DNA from: Betaproteobacteria bacterium
GTDB taxonomy: Bacteria; Pseudomonadota; Gammaproteobacteria; Burkholderiales; Usitatibacteraceae
DNA length: 64,000 bases
Direction: 5' to 3'
NCBI GenBank assembly: GCA_016711875.1
Contig: JADJSD010000023.1
Location: forward strand, 124,001 to 188,000
Numbering within the stretch: the first letter of the stretch is position 1; every line of letters starts with the position of its first letter. The position numbers and the translations under genes are program-made. Shown here in pieces: positions 43,807-52,326 of the stretch. The notes below the pieces were generated by a model that saw only the letters and a program-made list of their open reading frames with translations, was not told the origin of the DNA and did no database searches.

Positions 43807-44903
43807 GGGTGATTCCCGAAGGCGTGGACACGGGCGACGAAATCGCGGGAGCGCTCGAGGAGCGCATCGCCGGCCGAGAGCAGGCCCCCGCCGATGAGCA
43901 GCATCGTATCCGTTCCGTAGCCCGCGAGCATCCCGTCCACGCGATCCACCGTCATGCCGCCCGCGGGCACGGGCAGGATGGGCGCGAGGCCGTCCAACGG
44001 GCCACGGGCGGCATCGCACAACGCGAGGCACGTCTCGCGCGAGTAGCTGAAGCGGCCGCCGTGATTCGGGAAGATCGTCGCGTCGGCACCGAAGAGACGA
44101 AAGAGGGTGCCGAGCAGCACGGGCGGTGCAATGCGCGAGGCGCCGCCCAAGGCCGGGTGGGCGAGGATGGGCATGCCGGCTTCCTCGCGGAATTCCACGA
44201 ACGAGGGCGGGCCGATGAGCATGGGCGCGACGAGCGCGGCCTTCACGCCCGCGTATTCCGCGGCCTTGAGCTGCTCGCGAAGCTGCCGCGGCCGGCCGGA
44301 GAAGGTGGGCGCATAGACGGTTCGGCCGCCCGTTTCGTCGTTGGCCGCGTCGATGGCCTTTTGCACGGCGACCACGCGCTCGGCGAAGGGCGAGTAGGCC
44401 TGGTTCGCGAGGCCGTGGTCGTCCTTCACGATGTCGATGCCGGCGAGGGCGAAGGTGCGAGCCAGTCCGGCCAGGTGATGGATGGTCGAGCCCTGGGGCT
44501 TGAGCGCGGAGCAGGTGAGGGCGCGCGAGGGGGCTCCGACGAGTTCGCGCAAACCCGCGATGCCGAAACGCGGTCCCGGGAACGCCTTCGCATAACCCGG
44601 CGGGAACGCGACACGCTCGAGCGTCACCTCCGGCTGCAGCGAGCAGTTGCCGAAGAGCATGTTCAGGAGCTGCGAGGCTTCCATGCCGGTGGTGGTCGAA
44701 GCGAGCGCGATGTCCGCCTCGAAGCCGCCCTCGACAGGGCGGATGGCTTCCACTCGCGCGACGATCTCGGCGAGCACGCGCTCGTCGCGAATGGCGGAGA
44801 CGGGCATCTCGACGCTCTGCTCGGCGGCGAGGGCTTCGGCTCGGGCGCGGGCGCTCTCGTGGGGCGCGGCGACGCGGTAAGTGGCGAGGAGGCGGTCGGT
44901 CAT
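43803..44903 (-). CDS. RuBisCO-like protein (form IV, RLP)
   Basis: 366-residue member of the RuBisCO large-subunit family. In MTDRLLATY numbering, Lys135 (ALKPQG) matches Lys175 of spinach RuBisCO and Lys160 matches the carbamylated Lys201. The next metal ligands read DDH (161-163), so Glu204 is replaced by His163, and Ser379 reads Ala (PVPAGG). His249 and the GGG phosphate loop (338-340) remain. Carboxylation of ribulose bisphosphate is thus very unlikely. RLPs act in methionine salvage and in branched sugar-acid (apiose/isoapionate) breakdown; neither pathway's other genes are evident. Start 44903 is chosen by family-like N-terminus; an in-frame ATG at 44945 is possible and neither has a strong ribosome site. 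Confidence 0.85.
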   Translation of the reverse strand: MTDRLLATYRVAAPHESARARAEALAAEQSVEMPVSAIRDERVLAEIVARVEAIRPVEGGFEADIALASTTTGMEASQLLNMLFGNCSLQPEVTLERVAFPPGYAKAFPGPRFGIAGLRELVGAPSRALTCSALKPQGSTIHHLAGLARTFALAGIDIVKDDHGLANQAYSPFAERVVAVQKAIDAANDETGGRTVYAPTFSGRPRQLREQLKAAEYAGVKAALVAPMLIGPPSFVEFREEAGMPILAHPALGGASRIAPPVLLGTLFRLFGADATIFPNHGGRFSYSRETCLALCDAARGPLDGLAPILPVPAGGMTVDRVDGMLAGYGTDTMLLIGGGLLSAGDALLERSRDFVARVHAFGNHP

Positions 44904-44992
44904 GGAAGGGCCACGCGCGGAGGAAGAGCGGAACGTGGAATTCATCGACGCATTCTAGCGGCAGGCAATTCGCGGAGACTGCCGGGGCAAAA

Positions 44993-45244
44993 CTAGCCCT
45001 TCCATGAAGCGAGGACGAGGACGACGGCGAGGCCGAGCCAGAACACGAAGCGGCTGCGGGCGAACCACAAGGCCAGCCCCGCCAACAGGAGACAGGCTCC
45101 GGCAATCGTGAGCGACCCGAGAGCCGCATATCCCTCGGTCTTGCCGATGGCGCTCCAGAAAGCGGCAGCGACCCCGCACAGGGCTATCGCGATTCCGATA
45201 CTGACGGGAGTCGATATTCTGAATTCTTCCGAAGGTCGTTCCAT
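44993..45244 (-). CDS. Small two-helix membrane protein
   Basis: 83 residues: two predicted membrane helices (about 15-32 and 41-62), with a third hydrophobic C-terminal stretch. No family recognised. Base composition is visibly lower in GC than its neighbours, especially at the 5' end. It lies between the FtsX-type permease (66 bases upstream) and the RuBisCO-like gene (89 bases downstream), on the same strand. Confidence 0.5.
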   Translation of the reverse strand: MERPSEEFRISTPVSIGIAIALCGVAAAFWSAIGKTEGYAALGSLTIAGACLLLAGLALWFARSRFVFWLGLAVVLVLASWKG

Positions 45245-45310
45245 TCGAATCGTCCTATCCGTCCGGCGGGCGGCATCGCGAAGTGCCGATGACGGCCGCC
45301 TTCCGCGTCG

Positions 45311-46477
45311 TCATGCCGCCCGCAGCGCGTCCACGATCTCCAGCCGCGCCGCCCGCACGCTCGGCAGGAACCCGCCCACCAGCCCCATGACCAGCGAGAA
45401 CACGAGCGTCGAGACGACGATGCCGGGCGTCAGGTGAAACCCGAACGCGAGCTGGCTGAAACTCTGCCAGTTGAGCGTGGTGATGGTGAAGGCCTGCAGG
45501 AACGAGGCGAGGAAGAGCCCCACGACGCCGCCCACGAGCGCGAGCAGCATCGATTCGAGCAGGAAGGCCACGAGGATCGAGAGCCGCCGGAAGCCGATGG
45601 CGCGCAGCGTCCCGATCTCCGAGGTGCGGTTCGACACCGACGCGTACATGGTGATCATCGCGCCGATGGTGGCGCCGATGGAGAAGATGACCGACAGCGT
45701 GATGCCCAGCACGCTGATGAAGGTGGACAGCTGGCGCGACTGCTCCTCGTAGAACGCCGGCTCGCGCTTCACGTCGAGGACGAGCCGCGGGTCGGCTGCC
45801 ACGGCGGCGGCGAAGGCCGGAAAGTCGCTCGCGTCCCGCAGGTGGGCGATGACCGACGAATACGCCCCGCGCCGGAACGCCTGGATCATCTGCTCCGAAT
45901 CGCCCCACACCTCGGAGTCGAACCCGCTCTTGGCGCCGTCGAAGGTGCCCACCACGGTCCATTCGCGGCCGCCGAAGCGCATCTTCTCCCCGATGCCCGT
46001 GCCGTCGAAGCCGTCGGCGACCGCCTTGCCGACGATCACCTCCGAGGCGCCCGCCTTGAACATCCGGCCATCGACGATCTTCACCTGCGGCCGGATCTGG
46101 ATGCCCATGGCCGGGAGCCCGCGCACGACGATGTTGGAGGGCTTGTCGATGCCGCGCTTCACGAGGGAGACGAGCACCAGCGTCTCCTTCGAGACGAGCG
46201 GCTCTCCCCCCGCGCCGCGCGCCACCTGCGGCAGCGTCTCGATGAGCGAGGCCTGGTCGCGTGAGACGGCGCTCTGGATCTCCGTCTGGGCCGAGGCGCG
46301 CAGGAGAATGGCGTTCTCCGCGCTGCCCGTCGACACGAGCGTCTTCTTGAGCCCCGCGTCCAGCATCAGCACGGCGGCGAACTGGAAGACGACGAGCGCC
46401 ATGCCGCCCGCCGTGAGCGCCGTGGTGAGGCGGCGCGTCCAGAGGTTGCGGAAGACGTAGGAGACCGGGATCTTCAT
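45311..46477 (-). CDS. ABC transporter permease, FtsX/MacB type (second of two)
   Basis: 388 residues. One N-terminal membrane helix (about 18-40), a large periplasmic MacB-like core domain (about 45-260), then three helices forming an FtsX domain that starts at about residue 262 and contains SIGATIGAMITMYASVSNRTSEIGTLRAIGF. Works with the ATPase and membrane-fusion protein upstream. Two different permease genes in this cluster imply a heterodimeric channel. Four bases separate it from the first permease. Confidence 0.9.
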   Translation of the reverse strand: MKIPVSYVFRNLWTRRLTTALTAGGMALVVFQFAAVLMLDAGLKKTLVSTGSAENAILLRASAQTEIQSAVSRDQASLIETLPQVARGAGGEPLVSKETLVLVSLVKRGIDKPSNIVVRGLPAMGIQIRPQVKIVDGRMFKAGASEVIVGKAVADGFDGTGIGEKMRFGGREWTVVGTFDGAKSGFDSEVWGDSEQMIQAFRRGAYSSVIAHLRDASDFPAFAAAVAADPRLVLDVKREPAFYEEQSRQLSTFISVLGITLSVIFSIGATIGAMITMYASVSNRTSEIGTLRAIGFRRLSILVAFLLESMLLALVGGVVGLFLASFLQAFTITTLNWQSFSQLAFGFHLTPGIVVSTLVFSLVMGLVGGFLPSVRAARLEIVDALRAA

Positions 46478-46481
46478 GGCG

Positions 46482-47645
46482 TCAGCCGATGTACCGCAGG
46501 CCTTCGACGATGCGAACGCGCGCGGCCCGGATGGCCGGGACGATCCCCGCGAGGGCGCCGACCACGAGCGCCGACGCCGCCTGCAGCACGACCGTCTCGC
46601 CGGAGACCTTGAACACCGGGAAGATGTTGCCCACGAGCCCCTTCACCGCCGCCGCGAGGGGGAAGGTGGCGAGGATGCCCAGCCCGCCGCCCAGCGCCGT
46701 CAGCATCAGCGACTCGCCGAAGATGAGCGCGGCGACGAAGCCCGGCGAGAATCCCAGCGCCTTGAAGGTGGCGTACTCCGCCAGCCGCTCGCGCGCCGTC
46801 ATGGCCATGGTGTTGGCCACGACCGCGAAGATGATGACGATGACGACGAACGAGATGAGGCGGATCGCCATCACGATCGTCTCGGTCTGGGCGATGAAGC
46901 CCAGCTGGAAGGCCTTCTCCGTCTCCGTGAGCGTCTCGGCGAGGGAATTGCGGAACTCGCTGTCCATGCGGGCGCTGATCTCCGCCGCGCGCGAGCCGTC
47001 CGCGATACCCACGATGAAGACGCCCGCCAGGTCGCCGCGGCGCGGGAAGCGCTTCTTGATCTCCTCGTTGAGGTAGTCCCAGCGGAAGTAGAACTGGCGC
47101 GCGATGATCGTGTCGTCCTTCGGCTCGTAGATGCCGCGCACGACGAATTCCCAGTTGCCCGGGTAGATGGTGCCCTTGATGGGGACCACGTCGCCCACCT
47201 TGAAGCCGTGCTGGTTCGCGAGGCCCCGCCCGACCATCACGCCGCGGCGGTCGCGCTTCCAGGCGAGGAGCTCGTCGGGGTTCGTCTTGAACTCGGGGTA
47301 GAGGTCGAAGAAGGTCTCGTGGTCGACGCCGAACTGCGGGAAGAAGTTGGAGGCCGACGTGTCCTTGTACTGGCCGCCGAACCAGTTGGAGACGCACACC
47401 GTCGTGACGCCGTCGATGGCGCGGATGCGGTCGCGGTAGTACATGGGGAGCGGAAAGACGAGGGAGACGGCGTTGCGCGAGACGAGGCGGGTGGCGCTGG
47501 ACATCTCGGAGCCCGCGTACCAGGCCTTCACCACCGTCTGCAGGAGCCCGAACGCGACGATGGCCACCACCAGGCCCGTGAGCGTGAGGAGGCTCCTCAG
47601 GGGGTGGCGGAAGATGTTCTTGAAGACGAGGCGGAGGTAGTACAT
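46482..47645 (-). CDS. ABC transporter permease, FtsX/MacB type (first of two)
   Basis: 387 residues, same layout as its partner: N-terminal helix (about 17-40), periplasmic core, then FtsX helices including VIVIIFAVVANTMAMTARERLAEYATFKALGF. The two permeases are only distantly alike. The start (MYYLRLVFKNIF) lies 249 bases after the ATPase stop region, an unusual break in such an operon; the gap holds the hairpin repeat element. Confidence 0.9.
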   Translation of the reverse strand: MYYLRLVFKNIFRHPLRSLLTLTGLVVAIVAFGLLQTVVKAWYAGSEMSSATRLVSRNAVSLVFPLPMYYRDRIRAIDGVTTVCVSNWFGGQYKDTSASNFFPQFGVDHETFFDLYPEFKTNPDELLAWKRDRRGVMVGRGLANQHGFKVGDVVPIKGTIYPGNWEFVVRGIYEPKDDTIIARQFYFRWDYLNEEIKKRFPRRGDLAGVFIVGIADGSRAAEISARMDSEFRNSLAETLTETEKAFQLGFIAQTETIVMAIRLISFVVIVIIFAVVANTMAMTARERLAEYATFKALGFSPGFVAALIFGESLMLTALGGGLGILATFPLAAAVKGLVGNIFPVFKVSGETVVLQAASALVVGALAGIVPAIRAARVRIVEGLRYIG

Positions 47646-47681
47646 CGTCGGTTAGCGTCGGCAGCGTCGGTCAAGGACGCA

Positions 47682-47917
47682 AAAGTCTTTGGAAACGCCG
47701 ATGAACGCCGATGTCACGCCGATGAACGCCGATAAGTACAGGAACTGTCCGTTTCATCGATGGTTCATGGCCAATGGCGAGTCCGGAGTCGATACATGCC
47801 TGCCTTCGCGTTCTGCCTTTATCGGCGTTCATCGGCGTGACATCGGCGTTCATCGGCGTTTCCAAAGAAGCGCGCCCGGGTAACTCCCTGACGATCACCG
47901 GCGTTTCCAAAGACTTT
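47682..47917. repeat. Hairpin repeat element A (50-bp perfect arms, 83-bp unique loop)
   Basis: Left arm 47686-47735 and right arm 47819-47868 are perfect inverted copies; the loop 47736-47818 is unique. Each arm has four CGCCGATR octamers spaced 10, 11 and 10 bases (47696, 47706, 47717, 47727). A partial extra copy of the outer arm end lies at 47899-47917, a perfect 19-base inverse of 47682-47700, and it is read as the last codons of the ATPase gene. The same arms, with a different loop, recur at 55.0 kb. Confidence 0.85.
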
Positions 47918-48638
47918 GGCCGGCATCACTCCCCGCCGCCGCCTCATCCACGAGCTCACCCTTCTCGAGATGCACCACGTGCCGAGCGGATTCCACCGCA
48001 TGCCAATCGTGCGTCACCATCACGATCGTCTTCCCCATCTCCGCATTGAGCCGCTGCAGCAACCCCAGGATCTCCCCCGCGCTCTTGCGATCCAGGTCTC
48101 CCGTCGGTTCGTCCGCGACGATGATCGTGGGGTCCGTGATGAGCGCCCGCGCGATCGCCACCCGCTGCTGCTGCCCGCCCGAAAGTTCGTTCGGCTTGTG
48201 GTCCATGCGGTCCGCGAGTCCCACGAGCGACAGGGCCATCTCGACCCGCTCGCGCCGTTCCCGCCGCCCGAGCGAGGTGAGAAGCAGTGGCAGCTCCACG
48301 TTCTCGAAAGCGTCCAGCACCGGCATGAGGTTGTAGAACTGGAAGATGAAGCCCACGTGCGAGGCGCGCCAGTCCGCGAGCTCCGCCTCGCCCAGCCGCG
48401 TGATGTCCTCGCCGTCGACGAGGAGCGTGCCCGCGTCCGGCTTGTCGATCCCGGCGATGAGGTTCAGCAGCGTCGACTTGCCGGAGCCCGAGGGCCCCAT
48501 CAGCGCGATGAAGTCGCCCTCGGGGATGGTGAGGGAGATGTCCTCCAGCACCGGGACGACCTGGTCGCCGCGCCGGTAGCTCTTGGCCAGGTGCTCGATG
48601 ACGACGAGGGGACGGCCGGGGCCGCCGGTCGCGTTCAC
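47895..48638 (-). CDS. ABC transporter ATPase (LolD/MacB type)
   Basis: 247 residues. Walker A GPSGSGKST, Q-loop FIFQFYNLMP, signature LSGGQQQRVAIARAL, Walker B IIVADEPTGDLD and the switch His in VTHDWH. GTG start at 48638 overlaps the membrane-fusion protein stop (GTGA). The last dozen or so residues (SDAGQSLWKRR) are encoded by a fragment of the hairpin repeat and probably do not belong to the ancestral protein. Drives the two-permease exporter with the genes around it. Confidence 0.92.
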   Translation of the reverse strand: MNATGGPGRPLVVIEHLAKSYRRGDQVVPVLEDISLTIPEGDFIALMGPSGSGKSTLLNLIAGIDKPDAGTLLVDGEDITRLGEAELADWRASHVGFIFQFYNLMPVLDAFENVELPLLLTSLGRRERRERVEMALSLVGLADRMDHKPNELSGGQQQRVAIARALITDPTIIVADEPTGDLDRKSAGEILGLLQRLNAEMGKTIVMVTHDWHAVESARHVVHLEKGELVDEAAAGSDAGQSLWKRR

Positions 48639-49852
48639 TTCTTGAGGAGCGCGACCGCGCCGCCGTCGCGCAGCTTCTCCGGCGGGGAAAGGGCCACCTT
48701 GTCCCCCGCCTTCACGCCGGTGACCTCGAGGAGGTCGCCCAGCTTGCGGCCCGCCGTCACGGCCACCTCCTTCGCGATGCTTTCCTTGTCGAGCACGAAG
48801 ACGACGCTCCTGTCGCCGCGCTTCGCGACGGCTTCGGGGCGCACGGCGGTGACGGCCTTGCGCTCGTCGTCCTTGGCGGCGCGCTGGAGGAAGCCGACCT
48901 TGGCGCTCATGTCCGGCAGGACGCGGGCGTCCTTCTCCTTGAACGTCACCTTCACCAGGAGCGTGGCCTTGCTGCGGTCCACCGTCGGCACGATGCGCGA
49001 GACTTCGCCGGCGAGCCGCGCCTCGGGGTAGGCGTCCAGCTGGATCTCGGCGGGCATGCCGACGACGATCTTGCCGATGGAAGCCTCGGACACGTCCGCC
49101 TCGACCTCGAGGGTATCCATGTCCGCCATGTTCACCACGGCACCCTTGGAATCGGTGGCCGAGGAGAAGGGCGTGATGATGTCGCCGACGTTGGCGTTCT
49201 TGGTGAGCACCACGCCGTCGAAGGGCGCGCGGATGAGCGTCTGCTCGACGGTGACGGAGGCCGAGCGCGCATTGGCCTCGGCGACGCCGATGGCCGCCTT
49301 GAGGCTCGAGATGGACGCGAGGGCCTTCTCGTGGCGGGCCCTGGCGGTATCCAGCGCCGATTCCGCGATGAACTTCTTCGCGTAGAGGTCCTGCGCGCGG
49401 CGAAGGGCCGATTCCGCGTCGCGCCGTTCGGCCTCGCCTTGCTCCAGGTTGGCCTTGGCCGCCTTCACGGCCGCGAAGGACGAATGGCGGGCCGCCGACA
49501 CGTCGAGGCTTTCCAGCCGCGCGATGACTTCGCCCGCCTTCACGCGCGAGCCCTCCTGCACGCCCAGCCATTCGAGCCGGCCCGTGGCCTTGGTCGAGAC
49601 CGCCGCCTTGCGCTGCGCGACGACGCGACCGGTGGCATTGAGGAGGGTGAATCCCTGGGAAGGAAAGGCCGTGGTGACGGTGGCCACGTCGATGGTGACG
49701 GGCGCGTTGGCGCCCCGCCAGGCCATGAACGCGGCGATCGCTGCGACGACGGCTGCCCCCACGGCCCACTTGACCCAACGGGGACGGCGGCGCGGACCGA
49801 AGGATTTGGCGGTGCGGTCGATGTGGAGCTTGGAGAGGTCCTGGGCGGACAC
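48635..49852 (-). CDS. Periplasmic adaptor (HlyD/MacA-type membrane-fusion protein)
   Basis: 405 residues. N-terminal membrane anchor (about 27-44), then lipoyl, alpha-hairpin (about 105-200, Ala/Glu/Arg-rich) and beta-barrel domains: TGRVVAQRKAAVSTKATGRL, TLIRAPFDGVVLTKNANVGD, and VRPEAV...GVKAGDKV. Links an inner-membrane ABC exporter to an outer-membrane TolC channel, which is not encoded nearby. GTG start at 49852. First gene of the exporter operon. Confidence 0.9.
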   Translation of the reverse strand: MSAQDLSKLHIDRTAKSFGPRRRPRWVKWAVGAAVVAAIAAFMAWRGANAPVTIDVATVTTAFPSQGFTLLNATGRVVAQRKAAVSTKATGRLEWLGVQEGSRVKAGEVIARLESLDVSAARHSSFAAVKAAKANLEQGEAERRDAESALRRAQDLYAKKFIAESALDTARARHEKALASISSLKAAIGVAEANARSASVTVEQTLIRAPFDGVVLTKNANVGDIITPFSSATDSKGAVVNMADMDTLEVEADVSEASIGKIVVGMPAEIQLDAYPEARLAGEVSRIVPTVDRSKATLLVKVTFKEKDARVLPDMSAKVGFLQRAAKDDERKAVTAVRPEAVAKRGDRSVVFVLDKESIAKEVAVTAGRKLGDLLEVTGVKAGDKVALSPPEKLRDGGAVALLKK

Positions 49853-50007
49853 GGCGATGCCTCGGGAAGGGAAGGCGAATTATACGGTGCGGAAGGGAGA
49901 ACGCTTCGATGCGTCAGCTTCGCGAAAGGTTCGGGCGTAGGCCGTAAGGCACACGCAAGGCTCGGGGCCTAGATTGGCCGGGCTCTCAATGGAGGAGGAG
50001 AAAACCC

Positions 50008-50325
50008 ATGTCACAACAAACACTCAACTGGTCCGCGATCGAAGCCGATCCCCGGTTCCAGGAACTGCACGCCAAGAAGTCGTTCTTCCTGTGGGGCCTC
50101 ATGGCCTTCTCGGTGGTCTACTACTTCGCCCTGCCTCTCGGCGCGGCTTACATGACGGACGTCTTCAAGATCAAGGTGTGGGGCCCGATCAACGTCGGCA
50201 TCCTCTTCGCCCTGTCGGAATTCATCGTCGCCTGGGGCATCGCCTTCATCTACTCGCGCCGCGCGGCGCAGTTCGACGCGATGGCCGAGGAAATCAACCG
50301 CGACGCCGCGAAGATCGGAGCCTGA
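50008..50325 (+). CDS. DUF485 membrane protein
   Basis: 105 residues with two membrane helices (about 27-48 and 63-84). DUF485 proteins almost always precede the acetate permease gene, as here (two bases before actP), and are thought to assist it. Strong ribosome site GGAGGAGGAG. The 155-base gap to the divergent exporter operon must carry the promoter. Confidence 0.92.
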   Translation: MSQQTLNWSAIEADPRFQELHAKKSFFLWGLMAFSVVYYFALPLGAAYMTDVFKIKVWGPINVGILFALSEFIVAWGIAFIYSRRAAQFDAMAEEINRDAAKIGA

Positions 50326-50327
50326 CC

Positions 50328-52223
50328 ATGAAGATTTCCCGCTGGGCCATCGCGGCCCTCGCCCTCGCCGCCCCGGCCGTCGCCTTCGCGCAGACCGCCG
50401 TGAACCCGAAGTACACCTACCTCACGTTCGCGGTGTTCGCCGCGATCATCGGCGTCACCATGTACATCACGTACCTGGCCGCCAAGCGCACCAAGACGGC
50501 CGCGGACTTCTACGCCGCCGGCGGCGGCATCTCCGGCCTGCAGAACGGCTGGGCCATCGCGGGCGACTATCTTTCCGCCGCCTCGTTCCTGGGCATCGCG
50601 GGCCTCATCTCCCTCTACGGCTACGACGGCTTCATGTACTCCGTGGGCTGGCTCGTGGCCTACATCACGGTGCTGCTCGTGATCGCGGAGCCCTGCCGGA
50701 ACATCGGCAAGTACACGATGGCCGACATCCTCGCCTTCCGGAACGACCCCAAGACGGTCCGCACGTTCATGGCGATCTCGACCATCACCGTGTCGACGTT
50801 CTATCTCACTGCCCAGATGGTGGGCGGCGGCGTGCTGGTGAAGACGCTGATCGGCATCGACTACGAGATCTCGGTCATGACCGTGGGCGTACTCATGCTC
50901 GCCTACGTGGTGTTCGGCGGCATGGTCGCCACGACCTACGTGCAGATCATCAAGGCGGTGCTGCTCGTGATCGCCTCGCTCCTCATGGTCGCGCTCGTCT
51001 GGAGCCAGTACGGCTTCAGCCTGCCGGGCTTCCTCGATGCCGCGGTCGCCGACCCCAACGTCCAGGGCCGCGTGGCGGCGATGCTGGGCGACGCCTCGAA
51101 GAACATGACGGCCACCGAACTCGGCCAGCGCTTCCTCGAGCCGGGCCTGCTCTTCAAGAACCCGATCGACCAGGTGTCCCTGGGCATGGCGCTCGTGCTC
51201 GGCACGGCCGGCCTGCCGCACATCCTCATGCGCTTCTTCACGGTGCCCACCGCCCAGGCCGCGCGCAAGTCGGTCATCTGGGCGATGGCGATCATCGGCG
51301 GCTTCTACGTGCTCACGCTGTTCTTGGGCCTGGGCGCCGCGATGAAGGTCGGTCCCTCGAACATCACCGCGATCGACAAGGGCGGCAACATGGCGGCCCC
51401 GCTCCTCGCGCAGTTCCTGGGCGGCGGCGCGGACTCGATGCTCGGCAACCTCATGCTCGCCTTCGTGGCCGCCGTCGCCTTCGCGACGATCGTCGCGGTG
51501 GTCGCGGGCCTGGTGCTCGCCGCGGCCTCGGCCATGTCCCACGACCTGTGGGTGGGCGTGATCAAGGGCGACAAGGCCACCTCGGACGAGGAAGTGCGCG
51601 CCGCGCGCATCTGCTCGGTGCTGGTGGGCATCCTCGCCATCATCATCGGCATCCTCGCGCAGGGCCAGAACGTCGCGCACCTCGTGGCGCTCGCCTTCGC
51701 CGTGGCGGCCTCGGCCAACCTGCCGGTGATCCTGCTCACGCTCTACTGGAAGAAGTGCAACACGGCGGGCGTGGTTGCGGGCCTCGTGGTGGGCACCGTC
51801 ACCGCCATCGGCCTGGTGATGGTCTCGCCCAACATGACCTACCCGAAGGCCATCAAGGCCGCGGCCCAGAAGATCATCGACGCCGCCCCGGCGCGCATCG
51901 CCAAGCTCGAGGGTGACCTCGCCGCGGCGACGGAACCGGCCGCGAAGGAGAAGTTCGCCAAGGCCATTGCCGGCGCGAAGAAGGACGTCGCCGGAAGCCA
52001 GGCCACCCTCAAGAAGTACGAGGGCCAGACGACGAGCCTGGTGGGCCTCGAGAAGCCGCTCTTCGAGCTGAGGAACCCCGGCCTCATCTCGATCCCGGCG
52101 GGCTTCCTCGCGGTGATCCTGTTCTCGCTTCTCACCACGGACCGCCGCGCCCTCTCGACCTGGGACGAGCTGTACGTGCGCTCCAACACCGGCCTCGGCC
52201 GGGCGGCCACCGCGAAGCACTGA
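50328..52223 (+). CDS. actP: Cation/acetate symporter ActP
   Basis: 631-residue sodium:solute symporter that takes up acetate and related short acids. Signal-like first helix, then about 13 hydrophobic segments with TAADFYAAGGGISGLQNGWAIAGDYLSAASFLG near the N-terminus. Compared with E. coli ActP it carries an extra hydrophilic, Ala/Lys-rich stretch at about residues 503-585, likely helical, before the last membrane helix. Follows DUF485 by two bases. Confidence 0.95.
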   Translation: MKISRWAIAALALAAPAVAFAQTAVNPKYTYLTFAVFAAIIGVTMYITYLAAKRTKTAADFYAAGGGISGLQNGWAIAGDYLSAASFLGIAGLISLYGYDGFMYSVGWLVAYITVLLVIAEPCRNIGKYTMADILAFRNDPKTVRTFMAISTITVSTFYLTAQMVGGGVLVKTLIGIDYEISVMTVGVLMLAYVVFGGMVATTYVQIIKAVLLVIASLLMVALVWSQYGFSLPGFLDAAVADPNVQGRVAAMLGDASKNMTATELGQRFLEPGLLFKNPIDQVSLGMALVLGTAGLPHILMRFFTVPTAQAARKSVIWAMAIIGGFYVLTLFLGLGAAMKVGPSNITAIDKGGNMAAPLLAQFLGGGADSMLGNLMLAFVAAVAFATIVAVVAGLVLAAASAMSHDLWVGVIKGDKATSDEEVRAARICSVLVGILAIIIGILAQGQNVAHLVALAFAVAASANLPVILLTLYWKKCNTAGVVAGLVVGTVTAIGLVMVSPNMTYPKAIKAAAQKIIDAAPARIAKLEGDLAAATEPAAKEKFAKAIAGAKKDVAGSQATLKKYEGQTTSLVGLEKPLFELRNPGLISIPAGFLAVILFSLLTTDRRALSTWDELYVRSNTGLGRAATAKH

Positions 52224-52237
52224 CGCGCGCCGCTCCG

Positions 52238-52271
52238 GGGCCGGGATCCCTTGCGGGGTTCCGGCCCTTTT
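52238..52271 (+). terminator. Rho-independent terminator after actP
   Basis: GGGCCGG (52238-52244) pairs with CCGGCCC (52261-52267), enclosing a short stem/loop, and TTTT follows. It begins 15 bases after the actP stop. Confidence 0.75.
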
Positions 52272-52326
52272 CGCTTGTCCAGACCCGGCGCATTCGCGCG
52301 CCATCGCTCGCGGGTACCATCAAGAC

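Noticed and set aside
43803..44945. Functional RuBisCO large subunit
   Set aside because: Key catalytic residues are replaced (Glu204 to His, Ser379 to Ala), length is short, and no small subunit or phosphoribulokinase is present.
47686..47868. CRISPR-like array
   Set aside because: Repeats are inverted, only two arms per element, unit spacing is about one helical turn, and no cas genes are present.
47689..47883. Small open frames within the hairpin elements (translated as MNAD.../GVHRR...)
   Set aside because: They are readings of the repeat arms on either strand and have no ribosome site or family support.
49898..49975. Sigma-54 promoter before DUF485-actP
   Set aside because: A GGCAC occurs but the required TTGC at the right spacing does not.
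50250..52304. 684-residue minus-strand frame across actP
   Set aside because: Antisense shadow of a certain symporter gene; product is His/Asp/Arg-rich with no fold signals.
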